From Epibacterium ulvae (GTDB lineage: Bacteria; Pseudomonadota; Alphaproteobacteria; Rhodobacterales; Rhodobacteraceae): a stretch of DNA of 64,000 bases. A program made the position numbers and the translations under genes. Below are positions 27,587 to 36,406 of this stretch, piece by piece (position 1 is the first letter of the stretch; each line of letters starts with the position of its first letter). The notes beneath the pieces are model-generated. The model worked only from the letters and a program-made list of their open reading frames with translations. It was not told the DNA's origin and searched no databases. The stretch lies in contig NZ_FMWG01000006.1 in assembly GCF_900102795.1 (NCBI RefSeq), positions 186,001-250,000 of the forward strand. Direction: 5' to 3'.

Positions 27587-28120
27587 CTATCCGTTCAGAG
27601 GGTCCGCGTTGGTGTGCACCCAGAGTTCGGGCTGGCGCGCATAGGCAATATACAGTGGGTGTTTGGGGTGCCCCGCCTTGCTAAGGCCCAGATGATGCAG
27701 GGGTTTATTCTGTTTGCGCAACAGGCTTGCCATGCGCGGCCCCTGATCCAGGTGGGCTCCGTGCGTGCCCCAGGCGCAGATGATCTGATCGGCCCATAAA
27801 GCGCCCTCGATCAGAGTGGTCTGATTGTCTGGTCCTTCAGGTGCTTGCGCTTTGCGCATGTCACGGGGGTCTGTTGCGCGATAGGCAAAGATATTGGTCG
27901 CGCGAAAAGAGCCCAATCCCAGCGCCCGCGCGCGGCGTTCGCAGCGCTCGATTGTTGGGTCGTTTTGCACTTCGGTTGCTTTTGAGGGATTAAGCATCAC
28001 AAACATCACGCGCGCGCCTTGTGAATCCCACGTGCGCGTAAGGCTGTAGCGATAGGTTTCGCAATCCGAATAGACCGCAGTAGAGGGCGCATCGCCCTTG
28101 GTGTGATGGCGGGTGATCAT
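27587..28120 (-). CDS. DUF1643 family protein
   Basis: The 177-residue product carries the DUF1643 pattern: YRYSLTRTWD, VMFVMLNPSKATEVQNDPTIERCERRARALGLGSFRATNIFAYRATDP, and a C-terminal KHPLYIAYA. The family is widespread in bacteria and phages and is described as uncharacterised. No catalytic residue can be named. It lies between two RTX protein genes, the neighbours being minus (RTX1) and plus (RTX2) strand, so it is divergent from the latter. Confidence 0.78.
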   Translation of the reverse strand: MITRHHTKGDAPSTAVYSDCETYRYSLTRTWDSQGARVMFVMLNPSKATEVQNDPTIERCERRARALGLGSFRATNIFAYRATDPRDMRKAQAPEGPDNQTTLIEGALWADQIICAWGTHGAHLDQGPRMASLLRKQNKPLHHLGLSKAGHPKHPLYIAYARQPELWVHTNADPLNG

Positions 28121-28236
28121 GCAGCCTATCTACTGATGTGAGGCTGAGCTTCCAAGCAGGACTTGTGCATCTATTGATGTATTGCTTAAAATTATAAACA
28201 CGTATTTGGTGTGTTTGTATTTTTTAGAGGTTTATT

Positions 28237-29493
28237 ATGGAGCTTTTCTTTCTTTTTGCGCTCGTAGGATCGGCTGTATTTTGGGGGAGTGAAGGGTCTG
28301 ATCAACTCTCTGAAGATGAAATTGCAACGGGTGAGGATACAGATACCGAAGACCTGATCAATTTGGGAGATCTCGTGGGAGGAGAGGGCGAAATGCCGGA
28401 TCAGGATCCACCAGATGACAATTCCGATGCGGTTGAGATTGTTCTGACCGAAGGGGACGTTTTCACCAGCGAAGACGATACCGCCGAGCGATTCTTTATC
28501 TCTGAAGGGGGTTTTAGCTCTGAAGAGGGGGGCCGGGGTACCGTTATTGAAGGGTTTGATCCTGAGCACGATTCTCTTGCGATGGATGATTGGTATCTTG
28601 ATGTGGAATTGTACCTGACACCAGATGGAGCAGGGGTGCGCTTTGTTGCGCTTGAATCTTCGACAACCTTCCTCACCTTGCCGGATCTTGTGTTGGAAGA
28701 TGGGCAAACATTGGAGATGGAATTTTTTAGTGAGCGCGCAGAGGGTGGGTCTTTTATCCGAACTTACGATGCGCCAACTGACAGCGGGCCTATTTCAATT
28801 GATGCCCAACGCGGAACACAGGAGGCAGATCTTCTGACGGGGAGCGATGCAGATGATGTGCTGTTTGGAGAAGATGGTGCGGACACGATTTTAGGCGGGG
28901 CAGGGGATGATATCCTGCTGAGCGGTAGTGGCATCACATATTACCCATATGGGTTCAATCATTTACCGGGCTCGGTCACCCGTGTTGGTGATGATGGTGA
29001 TGTACTAGACGGAGGAGCCGGAGATGATATCCTTTGGATTGGCCCCGGCACCGAAGCCACTGGTGGGAGTGGAGCGGATGTATTTGAAGCCTTTGCCAAT
29101 GTGTATGATGTGGATGCCGACGCAGCTGCCATCACGGATTTTGATCCAACAGAAGATCAGCTGATTGTAACCTTTCCCCTTTCAGGCGGGTTTGTGCAGA
29201 GTTTGCCGGAGTTTGATCTGGATGACGCGCTGGAGCGCTTTGAGCTGAGTTATGACGCAGATCAGGATAAAACGTTGGTGATTTTGAATAACTTTACCGT
29301 CGCGACCTTACCCGGCAATCAATCTGATATTCGTGTGGCTTTTCATGACGCGTATTCTGAATCTGGTTTGCCTTGGTACGATACAGATGGAAGTTTGTTG
29401 TCGGAGCAGGAAGGTTTGGCTGCAAGTATCCAAGTGATTGGAACCGTCGATACCGGTGTTGTTGGGGTAAATTATAACGGCACGCCAACCTGA
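28237..29493 (+). CDS. Membrane-anchored acidic RTX-like protein
   Basis: The 418-residue product starts with a hydrophobic stretch (MELFFLFALVGSAVFWG) and a very acidic linker (residues ~18-70). Residues ~85-160 form a strand-rich module (GTVIEGFDPEHDSLAMDDW), followed by a small RTX block (ADDVLFGEDGADTILGGAGDDILL and GDVLDGGAGDDILW, about residues 195-275) and a second copy of the module (AAITDFDPTEDQLIVTF, from about residue 300). The same ΦxxFDPxxDxL element ends the other RTX protein at 26525, so the two are related. Secretion or anchoring is inferred; function is unknown. Confidence 0.72.
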   Translation: MELFFLFALVGSAVFWGSEGSDQLSEDEIATGEDTDTEDLINLGDLVGGEGEMPDQDPPDDNSDAVEIVLTEGDVFTSEDDTAERFFISEGGFSSEEGGRGTVIEGFDPEHDSLAMDDWYLDVELYLTPDGAGVRFVALESSTTFLTLPDLVLEDGQTLEMEFFSERAEGGSFIRTYDAPTDSGPISIDAQRGTQEADLLTGSDADDVLFGEDGADTILGGAGDDILLSGSGITYYPYGFNHLPGSVTRVGDDGDVLDGGAGDDILWIGPGTEATGGSGADVFEAFANVYDVDADAAAITDFDPTEDQLIVTFPLSGGFVQSLPEFDLDDALERFELSYDADQDKTLVILNNFTVATLPGNQSDIRVAFHDAYSESGLPWYDTDGSLLSEQEGLAASIQVIGTVDTGVVGVNYNGTPT

Positions 29494-29546
29494 TTTTAGG
29501 GCCAAAGGTGCGCAATTTTAACCTGAGTTATTAATCTTCAGATCGC

Positions 29547-29578
29547 GTCTAAATGTTTCGTGTGCGAAACATTTAGAC
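29547..29578. repeat. Perfect 14-bp inverted repeat between RTX2 and truB
   Basis: GTCTAAATGTTTCG and its exact complement are separated by TGTG, between convergent genes. It would make a very stable RNA hairpin on either strand but has no T-run, so it is either an unusual terminator/processing structure or a protein site. Confidence 0.6.
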
Positions 29579-29612
29579 AGCTTTGCTGACTTTTTGGCAA
29601 TGATGTTTGCAG

Positions 29613-30527
29613 TTAAGAAGACTGTACAAAAACCCGGTTGGGGTGCAATTCGCCGGATTTATATATTCCAACCGCCAGTGCCTTGCCCTGGAATGACGCC
29701 CAGACTTCATCTCCGTATTCGATATCTGCAACCGGCATCACCATGCCTGCATTGCCGTTGCGCAGACGGGCCGCGCCTTCTGGGGTGCAGCGAACCTCTG
29801 CCAAGCCATCCAGCCCATGTTCCAGCGGTTGAATATGGCTGTCCAGCTCCGGGGTGCGCTCCATGCGCATGACATCGTCCCATTTTAACGCATTTTCCAG
29901 ATCAAACGGGCCAGACCAGATGCGGCGCAGCTCTTTGACGTGGGCGTGACAGCCCAGTGCCGCGCCGAGATCCCGTGCGATAGAGCGGACATAGCCGCCC
30001 TTGCCGCAGGTCATTTCCAGCACCACGTGATCTGCATCAGGGCGATCTACCATGACCAGTTCCTCCACCCAAAGCGGGCGGGCGTTCAGTTCAACCTCTT
30101 CCCCGTCACGGGCCAGTTTGTACGCGCGTTGGCCATCGATTTTCACGGCAGAAAATTTGGGGGGCACTTGCATGATATCGCCAAGAAAGGGCGAAAGCGC
30201 GGCTTTGATGTCATCATCTGAGGGGCGCAGATCGCTTGCAGCGATGATCTCACCTTCGGCGTCGTCGGTATTGGTTGCCTGACCCAAGCGCACGGTAAAG
30301 GTATAGGCCTTCAGCGCATCTGTAATATAGGGGACTGTTTTGGTGGCTTCCCCTAATGCGACCGCAAGAATGCCTGTGGCTTCTGGGTCCAACGTGCCTG
30401 CGTGACCGGCTTTTTTAGCCTCTAGCGCCCAGCGGACCTTGTTGACGACAGCGGTGGAGGTCATGCCCGCAGGTTTATCCAGAACCAGCCAGCCAGAAAT
30501 ATCACGCCCTTTGCGTTTGCGTCCCAT
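29613..30527 (-). CDS. truB: tRNA pseudouridine(55) synthase TruB
   Basis: The 304-residue product makes pseudouridine 55 in the T-loop of tRNAs. Landmarks are [31 protein letters not shown] with the catalytic Asp, [44 protein letters not shown] and [16 protein letters not shown] at 30527 follows GGGG and begins the conserved basic lead; a TTG four codons upstream is possible. It is the usual partner of rbfA, here separated from it by the glycosidase gene. Confidence 0.95.
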   Translation of the reverse strand: MGRKRKGRDISGWLVLDKPAGMTSTAVVNKVRWALEAKKAGHAGTLDPEATGILAVALGEATKTVPYITDALKAYTFTVRLGQATNTDDAEGEIIAASDLRPSDDDIKAALSPFLGDIMQVPPKFSAVKIDGQRAYKLARDGEEVELNARPLWVEELVMVDRPDADHVVLEMTCGKGGYVRSIARDLGAALGCHAHVKELRRIWSGPFDLENALKWDDVMRMERTPELDSHIQPLEHGLDGLAEVRCTPEGAARLRNGNAGMVMPVADIEYGDEVWASFQGKALAVGIYKSGELHPNRVFVQSS

Positions 30528-30582
30528 CAAAATCCCCAATCATGCAGTGAGGCGCGCGGCCTAACGCAGGTTTTTCAACCTG

Positions 30583-31332
30583 TCAATCATTGCTCGGATC
30601 AATTGGGGCGACAACGCCCAAAATAGGCCCCATCGCAAAGCCAAAATCGCTGCGCCCCAGGGCAGGCGCATGCAAGCGTGAAATGTTGCCATCAAAATAG
30701 AGCGCGCTGGGCAGGTTCAGGTGATCGCGAAACAGGCGGCCAAATTCATGAAATGTGACGGCATTGCGCGAAATCGCAAACACCGCACGCGTGCCATCTG
30801 GTGAGGTACCAACCCCATTTCGAATAAACCGCGAGGTCGAATCGGGTAAAAACCGTGGATGTAACGATCCATCAATCACCAGCATTGGCCCGGATTGGGT
30901 CGCATCACGGCAATCTGGTTTGGTCTGTTCAAAGGCGCGCGTTTCAAATACATCAGCCCGCCCCGCGCGCAGGCACAAAACACCGTTGGGCAGCAGGCCG
31001 AAATTGCCGGGGCCAGATTGCGTAATCAGACGCTGGCTTTCGATTCCATCTTCCAGATATAGTCCAACCGGGCTGCGGTCACTGTGATACATGCCTGCAT
31101 TAGTGGCAAAAACGAGGGCTTTGCCCTCTGCCGCCAAGTCTTCTTCGAGGGTGGCGAAATGGCCATAGACTGTGCCGTTGTCCTGTTTGAGGAACAGATC
31201 AATCTGTTCGGTGGCGGCGTCCACTTCGCATAGGGCATAGCGATTGCCCTCATAGGTGATGTTTTCGCATTCTACTGCAGCGGCAGGCCCTGCGATGAGG
31301 GCGATCCCCAACGCGAAGGCCCGCAAGATCAT
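30583..31332 (-). CDS. Secreted phosphodiester glycosidase-like protein (NAGPA/DUF2233 family)
   Basis: The 249-residue product has a signal peptide (about residues 1-19, ending AAA) and a NAGPA domain: [69 protein letters not shown], and a C-terminal [14 protein letters not shown]. The family includes the mammalian uncovering enzyme that removes GlcNAc from phosphodiesters; bacterial members are thought to act on cell-surface or wall sugar phosphodiesters. The ATG overlaps the rbfA stop by ATGA, so it is translationally coupled. Its presence inside rbfA-truB is odd. Confidence 0.82.
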   Translation of the reverse strand: MILRAFALGIALIAGPAAAVECENITYEGNRYALCEVDAATEQIDLFLKQDNGTVYGHFATLEEDLAAEGKALVFATNAGMYHSDRSPVGLYLEDGIESQRLITQSGPGNFGLLPNGVLCLRAGRADVFETRAFEQTKPDCRDATQSGPMLVIDGSLHPRFLPDSTSRFIRNGVGTSPDGTRAVFAISRNAVTFHEFGRLFRDHLNLPSALYFDGNISRLHAPALGRSDFGFAMGPILGVVAPIDPSND

Positions 31333-31724
31333 TGCTCGATGTCGCGGCGCACCGCGTCCTGTTCCAGCATGCGGCGGGTGTTGTCCATCTGATCAAAGGT
31401 TGTATCGATCTGAAAGCGCAGGTCAGGCGCGAATTTTAACCCGGCCTTTTTGCCGATAATGCGCCGCAGTTCAGATTTGTTGCGGGCCAAAAGCTGCACC
31501 ACCTCATCCTGTCCTTTGCCGCCAAGCGGTAGAACATAAGCGGTTGCGATCTTAAGGTCAGAAGAGGTGCGTACTTCGCCAACTGTGATCGACATACGGT
31601 TGAGATCGGGATCATGGATATCACCCCGTGCCAGCACTTCGGATAAAGTGCGTCTGATCAGTTCGCCAACGCGCAACTGTCGCTGTGAGGGGCCACGGCC
31701 CGTGTAAGAATTGTTCTTTGCCAT
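31329..31724 (-). CDS. rbfA: 30S ribosome-binding factor RbfA
   Basis: The 131-residue product has the KH-like RbfA fold: [29 protein letters not shown], then [24 protein letters not shown] and [35 protein letters not shown]. RbfA assists late 16S rRNA maturation and cold adaptation. It overlaps the glycosidase gene by four bases and is divergent from dapB with a short promoter region between. Confidence 0.95.
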   Translation of the reverse strand: MAKNNSYTGRGPSQRQLRVGELIRRTLSEVLARGDIHDPDLNRMSITVGEVRTSSDLKIATAYVLPLGGKGQDEVVQLLARNKSELRRIIGKKAGLKFAPDLRFQIDTTFDQMDNTRRMLEQDAVRRDIEQ

Positions 31725-31815
31725 AGTCTAGGATCTAAGGGGTAAAGCAGAAATTGCCAAGCACCTGCGAAAGAGGGTAGGAGAATTTCAGCTTGAAATG
31801 TAGAGGACCGCAGCC

Positions 31816-32625
31816 ATGAGCAATCTTCCAGGTATCGTGATCACAGGCGCCTCGGGGCGTATGGGACAGATGTTGATCAAGACCGTTCTGGACAGCGATA
31901 AGGCCCGACTGGTGGGGGCTGTGGAACGCGAAGGCCACGATTGGGTGGGGCAGGATATCGGCGCTGCCATGGGGGGGGCTGATGTTGGTGTCACTGTGAC
32001 CTCTGATGCGCTTGAAGCGTTCGCAAAAGCGCAGGCGGTGATTGATTTTACCGCACCCGCAGCCACAATTGAATTTTCCAAACTTGCGGCGCAGGCCCGC
32101 GCTGTCCATGTGATCGGCACCACTGGCATGACAGAGGAAGAAATTGCCCAGCTTGAACCTTCAGCGCGTCACGCGGTGATTGTGCGTGCAGGCAATATGA
32201 GCCTTGGCGTGAACCTTTTGGTACAGCTAACGAAAAAGGTGGCTGCGGCGCTGGATGATGATTTTGATATCGAGGTGATCGAAGCCCACCACCATCACAA
32301 GGTAGACGCACCGTCTGGCACAGCCTTAATGCTGGGGGAAGCCGCTGCCGAGGGGCGGGGCGTTTCCTTGAAAGATGTACGTGATTCTGGGCGTGATGGG
32401 ATCACCGGGGCGCGCAAAAAAGGCGATATTGGATTTACAGCGATTCGCGGCGGCGACATTGTTGGGGAACACGATGTACTGTTTGCAGCTGCAGGCGAAC
32501 GCATCGTGCTGCGCCATATGGCCACTGATCGTGCGATCTTTGCACGCGGTGCGCTAAAGGCTGCGCTTTGGGGGCAGGGCAAAACACCTGGTGAATATGA
32601 CATGCTGGATGTTTTGGGTCTTTAA
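31816..32625 (+). CDS. dapB: 4-hydroxy-tetrahydrodipicolinate reductase
   Basis: The 269-residue product is the NAD(P)H-dependent DapB of lysine and diaminopimelate synthesis. The nucleotide loop [13 protein letters not shown], the [10 protein letters not shown] segment, the catalytic [18 protein letters not shown] motif (His-His-Lys) and the C-terminal [28 protein letters not shown] are all present. Start ATG follows AGAGGA-type sequence. It ends at a bidirectional hairpin shared with the NIPSNAP gene. Confidence 0.97.
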   Translation: MSNLPGIVITGASGRMGQMLIKTVLDSDKARLVGAVEREGHDWVGQDIGAAMGGADVGVTVTSDALEAFAKAQAVIDFTAPAATIEFSKLAAQARAVHVIGTTGMTEEEIAQLEPSARHAVIVRAGNMSLGVNLLVQLTKKVAAALDDDFDIEVIEAHHHHKVDAPSGTALMLGEAAAEGRGVSLKDVRDSGRDGITGARKKGDIGFTAIRGGDIVGEHDVLFAAAGERIVLRHMATDRAIFARGALKAALWGQGKTPGEYDMLDVLGL

Positions 32626-32643
32626 ATTACCCACTCATAGAAA

Positions 32644-32680
32644 AGCCTCTTTCTGAAGGTTTTTAGGAAGAGGCTAAAAA
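32644..32680. terminator. Bidirectional terminator between dapB and the NIPSNAP gene
   Basis: AGCCTCTTTCT pairs with AGGAAGAGGCT (10 of 11), with A-runs and T-runs outside. It overlaps the last codons of the minus-strand NIPSNAP gene. Confidence 0.75.
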
Positions 32681-32986
32681 GAGTTGAGGCATTTCTCCTT
32701 CGACCAATTTCACGGTCATTTCAACAATCATTGGCATTACGATTGGCTCAATTTCGTTATGCCAAATATCAGTGTCATAGAAGGCGTCTTTGATACGGTC
32801 ACGATCTGCGAGGCTGCTAAAGCCGCGAATCCAATGTACGATATCAGGTTCGTCGAGGTCGGTCATAGGCTCAGACACTCGCATGCCGCCCGCGCGAAGT
32901 GCTGGTGCGTTGACTTCCGTGAAAAAGTTTAGAAATTCGTCTCTGAGACTCGGTTGTAAACGGTAGGTTCTGATTTCTAAGATCAT
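32663..32986 (-). CDS. NIPSNAP family protein
   Basis: The 107-residue product is a small ferredoxin-like (dimeric alpha/beta) NIPSNAP protein: MILEIRTYRLQPSLRDEFLNFF, then DLDEPDIVHWIRGFSSLADRDRIKDAFYDTDIWHNEIEP. Bacterial members have no agreed function; some relatives are small monooxygenase-like enzymes. Its ATG follows directly on the stop codon of the DUF1674 gene, so the two are cotranscribed. It is convergent with dapB. Confidence 0.8.
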   Translation of the reverse strand: MILEIRTYRLQPSLRDEFLNFFTEVNAPALRAGGMRVSEPMTDLDEPDIVHWIRGFSSLADRDRIKDAFYDTDIWHNEIEPIVMPMIVEMTVKLVEGEMPQLFLASS

Positions 32987-33172
32987 CTAGAAATCGACGG
33001 CAATGCCTTTTTTCTCCCAATCTCCATAGCGCACCGGCTCTGGCCCGTCGCGTCCGCCCAGCTCTACGGGCAGGGTCTCATCTTTGGCGGCTTTGCGGCG
33101 GGCTTCGGCTTCGGCCAGAGCGCGCTGTGCGGCTGCCGGCAAGTTTGATTTTGGGGGGGTGTCGTCGCTCAT
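32987..33172 (-). CDS. DUF1674 / SdhAF4-like protein
   Basis: The 61-residue product ends with the diagnostic GRDGPEPVRYGDWEKKGIAVDF motif of DUF1674. The eukaryotic member SDHAF4 binds the flavinylated catalytic subunit of succinate dehydrogenase before it joins its partner; the bacterial protein is presumed to do the same. The N-terminal part is charged and low in complexity. It abuts the NIPSNAP gene downstream and is divergent from rsmB. No sdh gene lies in this window. Confidence 0.85.
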   Translation of the reverse strand: MSDDTPPKSNLPAAAQRALAEAEARRKAAKDETLPVELGGRDGPEPVRYGDWEKKGIAVDF

Positions 33173-33267
33173 TCTCGGGTTCCTTTATGCTTTTCCTATG
33201 ATATACGCCCCTGTCCCTCGGGAACAAGGTGCAGCCCGTTTAATGGGCGCGAGATGGAGTAGTTCAT

Positions 33268-34530
33268 ATGTCCGATGCCGTACAGGCGCGCCGCACTGCG
33301 GTTTATCTGCTGGATCAGGTTCTGGGAGAGGAGCGGTTGCTGGCGGAATGCTACGCGGCGGGTGCTTTGGACAAGCTGGTCCCAGAAGACAAAGCGCGGG
33401 CCCAACGGTTGACCACGCAGACCCTGCGCGAATTGGAACGCGCGGATCGGGTGCTGGCCAAATACCTAAAAAAAACCACGCCGCTGCATGTGAAAAATGT
33501 TTTGCGTCTGGGCACGGTGGAACTGTGTGCAGGTGGCGCAGCTCATGGGGTGGTGAATACGATGGTGAATATCATCGCCAAACACAAACGCCATGGTGCG
33601 TTGAAAGGGCTGGTCAATGCAGTGTTGCGCAAGGTTGCCGCTGACGGGCCGGCGGCCTGGGATAAACTGCGTGCGCCGCGCCTGCCCAAATGGCTGCGTG
33701 CGCCCCTGTCGCAGGCCTGGGGCCCGGAAGCGATGTTGATGATCGAACAGGTACAGCAGGCCGGAGCCCCTTTGGATATTACATTGAAACCGGGTGTCGA
33801 CCCGTCTGCGCTGGGCGGTGAAGTTTTGCCGACCGGATCAATCCGGATTGCGGCAGGCACACAGGTGTCTGGTCTGCCCGGATTTGAAGCGGGTGATTGG
33901 TGGGTGCAGGATGCCGCCGCAGCACTGCCCGCGCAGGTGTTGCAGGCGCAAACGGGAGAGCAGATCCTTGATTTGTGTGCGGCACCCGGTGGGAAAACCA
34001 TGCAGCTTGCAGCTGCGGGGGCAGATGTAACGGCTGTTGATACCTCTGAAACACGGCTCAAACGGCTGCAGGAAAATCTGGATCGCACAGGGTTAAAGGC
34101 CAAGGTTGTGGTGGGGGATGCGCTGGCACAAAGCGGATCTTATGATGCGGTGCTGCTGGATGCCCCCTGTTCGGCCACGGGCACCATTCGCCGCCACCCT
34201 GATTTGCCTCATGCAAAAGATGGCAGCGGGTTTGGCGAGCTGATCGATCTGCAGGCGCGGATGCTGGCCCATGCATGGGCGCTTGTAAAACCGGGCGGGC
34301 GATTGGTTTATTGCACGTGCTCATTGCTACCAGATGAGGGCGAATGCCAGGTGGAAGACGCCTTGGACATGTTTTCAGATATGGCAGCTGATCGCAGCGT
34401 CTTTGCAGATAAAGGCGTAGAGACGGACTGGATCACGGAAGAGGGCGGTTTGCGGTTGCGACCGGATTATTGGGCTGAAAAAGGCGGCATGGATGGGTTT
34501 TACATGGCTGTCCTGCGCAAATCTGGCTAA
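33268..34530 (+). CDS. rsmB: 16S rRNA cytosine-5 methyltransferase RsmB (Fmu)
   Basis: The 420-residue product has an N-terminal NusB-like RNA-binding domain (residues ~1-140) and a C-terminal SAM-dependent m5C methyltransferase. The SAM loop LDLCAAPGGKTMQLA, motif IV LLDAPCSATGTIRRHPDL with one catalytic Cys, and motif VI VYCTCSLLPDEGE with the other are intact. In E. coli RsmB modifies C967 of 16S rRNA. It is followed by the heparinase-like gene in the same direction, a common order in Rhodobacteraceae. Confidence 0.92.
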   Translation: MSDAVQARRTAVYLLDQVLGEERLLAECYAAGALDKLVPEDKARAQRLTTQTLRELERADRVLAKYLKKTTPLHVKNVLRLGTVELCAGGAAHGVVNTMVNIIAKHKRHGALKGLVNAVLRKVAADGPAAWDKLRAPRLPKWLRAPLSQAWGPEAMLMIEQVQQAGAPLDITLKPGVDPSALGGEVLPTGSIRIAAGTQVSGLPGFEAGDWWVQDAAAALPAQVLQAQTGEQILDLCAAPGGKTMQLAAAGADVTAVDTSETRLKRLQENLDRTGLKAKVVVGDALAQSGSYDAVLLDAPCSATGTIRRHPDLPHAKDGSGFGELIDLQARMLAHAWALVKPGGRLVYCTCSLLPDEGECQVEDALDMFSDMAADRSVFADKGVETDWITEEGGLRLRPDYWAEKGGMDGFYMAVLRKSG

Positions 34531-34647
34531 GCGGTTGTGGCACCATGGCTGTGGCTGCAGTTGGTCGGTGACTTGCCGTAAACCACGGTCTATGGTCGGC
34601 GCAAAGCGCCCTGTCATTCAGGCATGGGGTTGATAAGGCACAAGAGC

Positions 34648-36387
34648 ATGTTCAGGTCTGATCGTCTTTCTCATCGCGGCACGCGGGTGTTGAACCGCTG
34701 GTATGCCCACCGGGCGCGCAAGCAACCGGCAGCCACGGGCTTTGTCTCGCAGCCTGAGCCCCGAACCATTGGCAGCTTTGCCCGGGGGCGGCAGTTGGTG
34801 GCGGGTAATTTGCTGTTTGCAGGCTACCTTGTTGAATCTTCATCCACGGGTTTGTGGGAAGTGCTTGCGCCGGATGCGGCCTTTGACGCCGAACGCCATG
34901 GGTTTTCCTGGTTGGACGATTTGGCGGCTGCGGGAGATCTGAACGCGCGCGCCAAGGCGCAGAAATGGGTTTGGGGCTGGATAGATGTGCACGGGCGTGG
35001 CCGAGGGCCTGGATGGTCGCCAAATTTGGCTGGACGGCGGGTGATCCGCTGGATCAATCATGCCTTATTCCTGTTGGCGGGGCAGGACAAAGAGCAGACA
35101 GACCGGTTCTACCTGTCATTGTCGCAGCAGACTTGGTTTTTGTCACAACGTTGGAAAGGTGCCGCGCCGGGCTTACCCCGGTTTGAAGCATTGACCGGGC
35201 TGATTTACGCGGGTCTGGCGCTGGTTGGGCGAGAAGAGCTGGCAGATCCCGCAATTCGTGCTTTGGCAGAGGAATGCCGGGAGCAGATCGACGCACAAGG
35301 TGGCCTACAAACCCGAAATCCAGAAGAGTTGTTGGAAGTCTTCACGCTTTTGACCTGGGCGGCTGCAGCTCTGAATGAGGCAGGGCGGGGGGTGTCGCCG
35401 GAACATGCAGCCGCCATTGAACGTATCGCGCCAGCCTTGCGGACATTGCGCCATGCCGATGGTGGGCTGGCTCGGTTCCACGGGGGCGGACGTGGTTTAG
35501 AGGGGCGGCTGGATCACGCATTGGCAGCCAGTCATGTGACAGAAAAACACGCTGATGGGCTGGCGATGGGGTATGCCCGCCTTTATGCAGGTCGCACTTC
35601 GGTTGTGGTGGATGCAAGTCTGCCACCCAAGGGCGAAGCCTCGTACAATGGACATGCGTCTACGCTTGCTTTTGAGCTGACCTCAGGCCGCAGACCGGTG
35701 ATTGTGAACTGCGGGTCTGGTGCGACTTTTGGAACCGAATGGCGTCGGGCCGGACGCGCAACGCCCTCTCATTCGACACTGTGTCTGAACAGCCGTTCGT
35801 TGGCACGTCTGAGTGCGCCGCAGCGAGACACCGGGCATGAGCTGTTACTGGATCCACCGGATGAGGTGCTGTTTGCCCGTCACGAATTGGAAGAAGGCGC
35901 CCGGTTTGAAGCGGCGCACGATGGGTATACGCCTGAATTTGGGCTAACTCACGCGCGGACTTTGGATCTGGTGTCAAATGGGCGCGCTGTGGTGGGCGAA
36001 GATATGCTTTTGGCGCTGGAGCCAAAAGAGAAGGCGCGATTTGATCGGGCGCTCAAAGCCCATTCTGAGGGAATCGCTTTTGACATCCGCTTTCACTTAC
36101 ACCCGGATGTTGACGCCACCATTGATATGGGCGGGGCTGCGGTATCCTTGGGGTTGAAAAGTGGGGAGATCTGGGTGTTTCGTCATGATGGGGTTGCCAC
36201 CTTGCGGCTTGAACCCAGTGTTTATCTCGAAAAAAATCGCCTGAAGCCGCGTTCAGCGAAACAAATCATTCTATCTGGCGTCACAATGGAGTATGCGACG
36301 CCCATCCGGTGGGCGCTGAGCAAGGCACAGGAGACTGCTGTGGCTGTGCGCGACCTGAACCGGGAAGAGCCCGAGACGTTTGACTGA
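34648..36387 (+). CDS. Heparinase II/III family protein
   Basis: The ~579-residue product is a polysaccharide-lyase-like protein: an alpha/alpha toroid in the N-terminal half ([48 protein letters not shown]) and a beta-sandwich heparinase II/III domain later ([20 protein letters not shown], and [13 protein letters not shown] near the end). Whether it still cleaves uronic-acid polymers is not clear, because catalytic Tyr/His residues could not be assigned by eye; a surface polysaccharide role is often proposed. ATG at 34648 has AAGG upstream; ATG at 34624 is also possible. Its stop lies just before the purH start. Confidence 0.82.
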   Translation: MFRSDRLSHRGTRVLNRWYAHRARKQPAATGFVSQPEPRTIGSFARGRQLVAGNLLFAGYLVESSSTGLWEVLAPDAAFDAERHGFSWLDDLAAAGDLNARAKAQKWVWGWIDVHGRGRGPGWSPNLAGRRVIRWINHALFLLAGQDKEQTDRFYLSLSQQTWFLSQRWKGAAPGLPRFEALTGLIYAGLALVGREELADPAIRALAEECREQIDAQGGLQTRNPEELLEVFTLLTWAAAALNEAGRGVSPEHAAAIERIAPALRTLRHADGGLARFHGGGRGLEGRLDHALAASHVTEKHADGLAMGYARLYAGRTSVVVDASLPPKGEASYNGHASTLAFELTSGRRPVIVNCGSGATFGTEWRRAGRATPSHSTLCLNSRSLARLSAPQRDTGHELLLDPPDEVLFARHELEEGARFEAAHDGYTPEFGLTHARTLDLVSNGRAVVGEDMLLALEPKEKARFDRALKAHSEGIAFDIRFHLHPDVDATIDMGGAAVSLGLKSGEIWVFRHDGVATLRLEPSVYLEKNRLKPRSAKQIILSGVTMEYATPIRWALSKAQETAVAVRDLNREEPETFD

Positions 36388-36406
36388 GCCCCAAAAGGAC
36401 TGCCCC

